Positions 32,229 through 35,699 of a DNA stretch of 35,699 nt are shown piece after piece; position 1 is the first letter of the stretch; each line of letters begins with the position of its first letter. Made by a program: the position numbers and the translations under genes. The notes beneath the pieces are model-generated. The model was given only the letters and a program-made list of their open reading frames with translations, had not been told where the DNA came from and did not search any database. Source of the DNA: Oscillospiraceae bacterium (GTDB lineage: Bacteria; Bacillota; Clostridia; Oscillospirales; Oscillospiraceae); assembly GCA_017457285.1 (NCBI GenBank), contig JAFTHT010000032.1, positions 1 to 35,699 on the forward strand. Direction: 5' to 3'.

Positions 32229-33256
32229 TGGCAAAAATCATCACCTTCGGCGAGCTGATGCTCCGGCTGCAGCCCTATAACTATGAGCGCTTCGTCCAAT
32301 GCGACCATGTGGAGTTCACCTTTGGCGGCGGCGAGGCCAATGTGGCGGTGTCCCTGGCGAACTACGGACTGGATGCGGCCTTTGTTTCCAAGCTCCCGGC
32401 CCATTCTATCGGTCAGGCGGCAGTGAATTCCCTGCGCCGCTACGGCGTGGATACCACCAGAATCGTCCGGGGCGGCGACCGGGTTGGCATTTACTTCAAC
32501 GAAAAGGGCGCCTCTCAGCGGGGCTCTGTATGCATTTATGACCGGGCCCATTCCGCTATCCAGCTGGCTGACCCGGCGGATTTTGACTGGGATACCATCT
32601 TCGATGGGGCTGAGTGGTTCCACTTCACCGGTATTACGCCGGCGCTGGGCCCGAATCTGGTGGAAATCTGCCGTCAGGCCTGCAAGGCCGCCAAAGCCAA
32701 GGGCATCAAGATTTCCTGCGACCTGAACTACCGGGGCAAGCTGTGGACCCGTGCCCAGGCCCGGGAGGCTATGACTGATTTGGCCCAATACATCGATGTG
32801 TGCATCTCCAACGAAGAGGATGCCAAGGATGTATTCGGTATCGAGGCGGAAAATACGGATATCTACGGCGGCAGCCTGAATCACGAGGGCTATAAGAGCG
32901 TCGCCAAGCAGCTGGCGGACAAATTTGGCTTTGAGATGGTAGCCATCACCCTGCGGGAAAGCCACTCCGCCTTCGACAATGGCTGGAGCGCCATGCTATA
33001 CAATGTGGCAAAGGACGAATATTGCTTCTCCAAAAAGTATGAGTTGCACATCATCGACCGTGTGGGCGGCGGCGACAGCTTTGGCGGCGGCCTAATCTAC
33101 TCCCTGCTCACCGGCAAGGATACCCAGGCAGCGGTGGAATTTGCCGTGGCGGCCTCTGCATTGAAGCACTCCATCGAGGGTGACTACAACATGGTCAGCG
33201 TTGCGGAAGTAGAAAAATTGGCCGGCGGCGACGGCTCCGGTCGAATCCAGCGTTAA
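32228..33256 (+). CDS. kdgK: 2-Keto-3-deoxygluconate kinase (PfkB family)
   Basis: It phosphorylates KDG to KDPG, the substrate of the preceding aldolase. The 342-residue ribokinase-fold protein has the N-terminal FGGGEANVAVSLANYG motif and the C-terminal GGGDSFGGGLIYSLL with base Asp283. DLNYRGKLWTRAQ is typical of KDG kinases. TAATG overlap with eda, and a terminator follows. All active-site motifs intact. Confidence 0.93.
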   Translation: MAKIITFGELMLRLQPYNYERFVQCDHVEFTFGGGEANVAVSLANYGLDAAFVSKLPAHSIGQAAVNSLRRYGVDTTRIVRGGDRVGIYFNEKGASQRGSVCIYDRAHSAIQLADPADFDWDTIFDGAEWFHFTGITPALGPNLVEICRQACKAAKAKGIKISCDLNYRGKLWTRAQAREAMTDLAQYIDVCISNEEDAKDVFGIEAENTDIYGGSLNHEGYKSVAKQLADKFGFEMVAITLRESHSAFDNGWSAMLYNVAKDEYCFSKKYELHIIDRVGGGDSFGGGLIYSLLTGKDTQAAVEFAVAASALKHSIEGDYNMVSVAEVEKLAGGDGSGRIQR

Positions 33257-33264
33257 TAATCTTC

Positions 33265-33301
33265 CCCCGGGACTGTTTTAATCAGTCCCGGGGATTATTT
33301 T
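33265..33301 (+). terminator. Terminator of eda-kdgK
   Basis: A perfect 11-bp stem (33265-33275 with 33283-33293) followed by ATTATTTT. Confidence 0.9.
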
Positions 33302-33350
33302 GGATATATTTTATCATTTTGCGTGGAAATATAGCATATTTTCAAAGGCG

Positions 33351-34304
33351 CTATCGTTGCTTCGGATAACACCCCACATCCAAATCCTGATAGGGATATA
33401 CACGCTCCCAGCCGGTGGCTGTTTTTCGGATACTGGAGCGGTGGGCGGACAGGAGGCGGACAATCTGGTAAGCATCGATCCAAATCTCCGAATTGCACTC
33501 CTTTTGGCTCTCGTCAAAGACTAGCTGCAAGCCAAAATGGAGGTGGACCGTTTCGATATTGTTGACATTTTCCTTATCTGAATAACCGGTGCGGCCCATA
33601 AAACCAATCAAATCCCCGGCCTGCACCGTATCCCCTACTGCCAAACCATCGGCAAAGGGGTGATCCTTTTGCAAATGGGCATAGTAATAGTAGCGCCTGG
33701 AATCGAAGGAACGGATGCCGATGCGCCAGCCGCCGTAGCGGTTCCAGCCCATGGCCTCGATCACGCCCCCTTCCACCGCTACGATAGGAGTGCCAAGGCC
33801 GCCCATCAGGTCGTTGCCCAGGTGTTTTCTGGCAAAGCCAAAGGAGCGGCTCATGCCAAAATCGTCGCAGTGGCTGTAGCCATACCCCGCCGCTACCGGC
33901 GAGAAGGCTTTCAGGCCATAGGAAGCCACCCACTGGCCATCCTTTTCAATGGCAAAGCTACCCAGTAACCCGCCCAGGGCGGCCTCATAGGAGGCATGGT
34001 AGTAATCGTAGTATTTGTAGGTCTGCCCCAACAGTTCCGCCGGGGATTTCTCCCCTTTCAGGTCGGAAAATGCCTTTTTTACCCCTTTCAGGTCACTTTT
34101 CCCCCCGGTGCGGCAGGCCGCCAGCGCCAGGGCATCAATCCAGGAAATATGCTTTTCCTGGTCGAAGGTGGCAATGTCCTGCTCCATGGCATATTTCAGG
34201 GATTCATAGGGCACATCAAAATCCACCCACCGGATGGGCTCCGCCTGAACCGGCATGGCTATACCCAAAATCAACAAAATGCATACAAAAAACCGCCGTT
34301 TCAT
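33351..34304 (-). CDS. Secreted M23 family metallopeptidase
   Basis: A 317-residue exported peptidoglycan endopeptidase or SpoIIQ-like protein. Signal peptide 1-21 (cleavage after PVQA), then an unassigned helical region (about 25-130) and the M23 domain (about 135-270). Zinc and catalytic residues are His161 and Asp165 in HLGND, His210 in YYAHL and His256 in HLHF. All are intact, so activity is expected. GAGAGGTG is 7 bases from the ATG at 34304, and the ATG at 34313 is too near it. The closing 50 residues contain WIDAYQIVRLL. Target bond unknown. Confidence 0.9.
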   Translation of the reverse strand: MKRRFFVCILLILGIAMPVQAEPIRWVDFDVPYESLKYAMEQDIATFDQEKHISWIDALALAACRTGGKSDLKGVKKAFSDLKGEKSPAELLGQTYKYYDYYHASYEAALGGLLGSFAIEKDGQWVASYGLKAFSPVAAGYGYSHCDDFGMSRSFGFARKHLGNDLMGGLGTPIVAVEGGVIEAMGWNRYGGWRIGIRSFDSRRYYYYAHLQKDHPFADGLAVGDTVQAGDLIGFMGRTGYSDKENVNNIETVHLHFGLQLVFDESQKECNSEIWIDAYQIVRLLSAHRSSIRKTATGWERVYPYQDLDVGCYPKQR

Positions 34305-34370
34305 CCCATTCACCTCTCGGTTAGGGTATGAAAAGGCGGAATATTTATGTATGGCAGTTCATGGAGAATC

Positions 34371-34552
34371 GTAAATGATTATTTAACGCACGAACCTACA
34401 GTTCTATCATCCTGAGCGAGCGTCAGCGAGTCGAAGGATCTTCGCACGAAATTGCCCTTAAACATATCGTTAGTGCGTAGATCCTTCGACTCCGCTTCGC
34501 TTCGCTCAGGATGACATACATCTTACATTTACTCCGTTAAACAATCATTTAC
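34371..34552. repeat. Miniature inverted-repeat element B with palindromic cargo
   Basis: Eighteen-base termini GTAAATGATTATTTAACG (34371-34388) and CGTTAAACAATCATTTAC (34535-34552) differ at one base. Inside lies a second inverted pair: TCATCCTGAGCGAGCG (from 34407) and CGCTCAGGATGA (ending 34514), both with the shared GTCGAAGGATC. The element shares its ends with 20917-21000. Its right end supplies the dusB stop codon (34549-34551). The intergenic 34314-34548 contains nothing else. Confidence 0.85.
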
Positions 34553-35514
34553 CGCAAATCTTTTTTGATCCCATCGGCAATGCGGTACACATCCTCCATG
34601 GTACTGATGGCGGAAATTTGGGCCTTATAGTAGCTGCTGTGGGAAACGCCCCGTAAGTACCAGGCGAAATGTTTTCTGGCCTCCAGGCAGGCAATGTGCT
34701 CGCCTTTGTCTTCTCTGGCCAACTCGAATTGCCGGACTGCCACATCCACACGGTGGCTCAGGGGCGGGCGAGCCGGAATCTCCTCCCCTTCCAGGGCTGC
34801 ACGGGTTTCCGCAAAAACCCAGGGATCACCGAAGGTAGCTCTGCCGATCATAATGCCGTCGGCCCCGGTGCGCTTCAGGCATTTCACGGCGCTCTCGCCG
34901 CTGACAATATCGCCGTTGGCAATCACCGGAATGGAAAGCTGCTGTTTAACCTTGGTAATCATATCCCAGTCTGCCACGCCGGAGTAAAGCATCCCCCGGG
35001 TACGGCCGTGGACGGTGACCATGGCCGCGCCGTTATCCTCCATCCGCTTGGTAAACTCCAGCACGTTGATGCTGCCCTTATCCCAGCCCAGACGGCATTT
35101 TACCGTTACCGGCACATCCACCGCCCGGGTGACGGCAGCGACAATCTCCCCCGCCAGCTCCGGCGTACGCATCAGGCCGCAGCCGTCGCCGGAATTGGCG
35201 ATTTTGGGCATGGGACAGCCCATGTTGATATCGAGAAAGTCGCAGCCGGAAATCTCCAGGGCCAATTGGGCCCCCTGGGCCATGATAGCCGGGTCATTGC
35301 CGAAGATTTGGGCACCGCAGATGCTGCCTTCGTTTTTCCGCAAGAGAGCAGCGCTTTTTTTATCCTTGTAAACCAGAGCCCGGCTGGAAACCATTTCCGT
35401 GACCGTCAAATTGGCACCATGTTGGGCGCATACCGTACGAAAGGCCCAGTCGGTCACCCCCGCCATGGGACCGAGGGCAATGGGGTTTTCAATTTCAATA
35501 CTACCAATCCGCAT
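34549..35514 (-). CDS. dusB: tRNA-dihydrouridine synthase (DusB type)
   Basis: The flavoenzyme reduces uridines in the tRNA D-loop. The 321-residue protein shows APMAGVTDW-type start (GPMAGVTDWAFR), DINMGCPMPKI with the catalytic Cys, VKCRLGWD, VHGRTRGMLYSG, ANGDI and GIMIGRATFGDPW, followed by the helical C-terminal domain. The ATG at 35514 is preferred; the frame continues to 35685 through repeat DNA. The stop codon TAA is formed by bases of the adjacent inverted-repeat element. A deletion of that element would extend or alter the C-terminus. Confidence 0.94.
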   Translation of the reverse strand: MRIGSIEIENPIALGPMAGVTDWAFRTVCAQHGANLTVTEMVSSRALVYKDKKSAALLRKNEGSICGAQIFGNDPAIMAQGAQLALEISGCDFLDINMGCPMPKIANSGDGCGLMRTPELAGEIVAAVTRAVDVPVTVKCRLGWDKGSINVLEFTKRMEDNGAAMVTVHGRTRGMLYSGVADWDMITKVKQQLSIPVIANGDIVSGESAVKCLKRTGADGIMIGRATFGDPWVFAETRAALEGEEIPARPPLSHRVDVAVRQFELAREDKGEHIACLEARKHFAWYLRGVSHSSYYKAQISAISTMEDVYRIADGIKKDLR

Positions 35515-35540
35515 GGGTGGTTCTCTCTTTCTTTGGTGAG

Positions 35541-35627
35541 ATAAATGATTGTTTAGCGAACTGGCGCGGGAGCGCCCATGCCTTCCCCCGGGGGGAAGGT
35601 GGCCCGGCGAAGCCGGGTCGGATGAGG
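35541..35627. repeat. Inverted-repeat element C (partial) with different cargo
   Basis: The terminus ATAAATGATTGTTTA at 35541-35555 is identical to that of element A, together with five bases before and one after it. The interior is a different palindromic repeat: CCTTCCCCCGGGGGGAAGG (35581-35599), then GGCCCGGCGAAGCCGGGTC and GGATGAGG. The matching right end is not present before the window edge. The rest of the right edge (35628-35699) shows no gene I can support. Confidence 0.6.
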
Positions 35628-35699
35628 AATGCGGGCGATAACCTAAGATGTTGAATCCGTAAAGACTTGATGAAATCTTACCCATTATTAGGCCTGAAA

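Overview
The window suggests a gut-type Firmicute of class Clostridia, most likely an Oscillospiraceae or Ruminococcaceae relative. This is inferred from GGAGG-type ribosome binding sites, sigma-A promoters with near-exact 17-base spacing, the NifU-like/GGGtGRT gene pair, a DUF1540 protein, many LCP and cell-wall genes, and short CATTGCGA-type interspersed repeats. No rRNA or other marker is present, so the placement is an inference. I found no tRNA, rRNA, CRISPR array, prophage or transposase gene.

Layout. 1-6.6 kb: the tail of an upstream gene and an interspersed repeat; then, on the minus strand, a two-gene ABC exporter whose permease is an internal duplication, a decayed ORF remnant, two tandem paralogous lipoproteins and a doubtful secreted-protein fragment. 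6.6-9.6 kb: a repeat cluster, then a lipoprotein VanY-type carboxypeptidase with wall-binding repeats and an LCP-family protein (minus strand). 9.7-14.2 kb: a plus-strand operon tmk, DJ-1/PfpI, mltG, U32 peptidase-like (probable tRNA hydroxylation factor). 14.3-17.2 kb: a 977-residue exported protein with a transglutaminase-like triad, leucine-rich repeats and five Ig-like repeats. 17.3-20.8 kb (minus): an orphan BlaI-type repressor, a second LCP protein, an HtrA-type protease and a DUF1540 protein. 21.0-23.5 kb (plus): rpe, then the NifU-like/GGGtGRT pair behind a consensus promoter. 23.6-26.1 kb: a small conserved-looking protein, an XRE regulator with a HAD phosphatase, and a minus-strand deformylase/AlkD-like operon. 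26.4-28.9 kb: an amino-acid ABC importer ending in a TrpR-like YerC regulator. 29.0-29.9 kb: a second XRE regulator divergent from a lipoprotein with no usable start codon. 30.0-33.3 kb: divergent uxaC and eda-kdgK for hexuronate breakdown. 33.3-35.5 kb: an M23 peptidase and dusB.

Themes. Cell-envelope construction dominates: two LCP proteins that attach wall polymers, MltG, VanY, M23, HtrA and BlaI. Hexuronate catabolism (glucuronate isomerisation, KDG phosphorylation, KDPG cleavage) has facing consensus promoters with the same -10 hexamer.

The most unusual items are: a family of non-coding elements sharing a TAAATGATT-type terminal inverted repeat around unrelated palindromic cargo, one of which supplies the dusB stop codon; the highly expressed-looking NifU-like/GGGtGRT pair of unknown function; the duplicated and fused ABC-2 permease; and several perfect dyads overlapping promoters next to small regulators.
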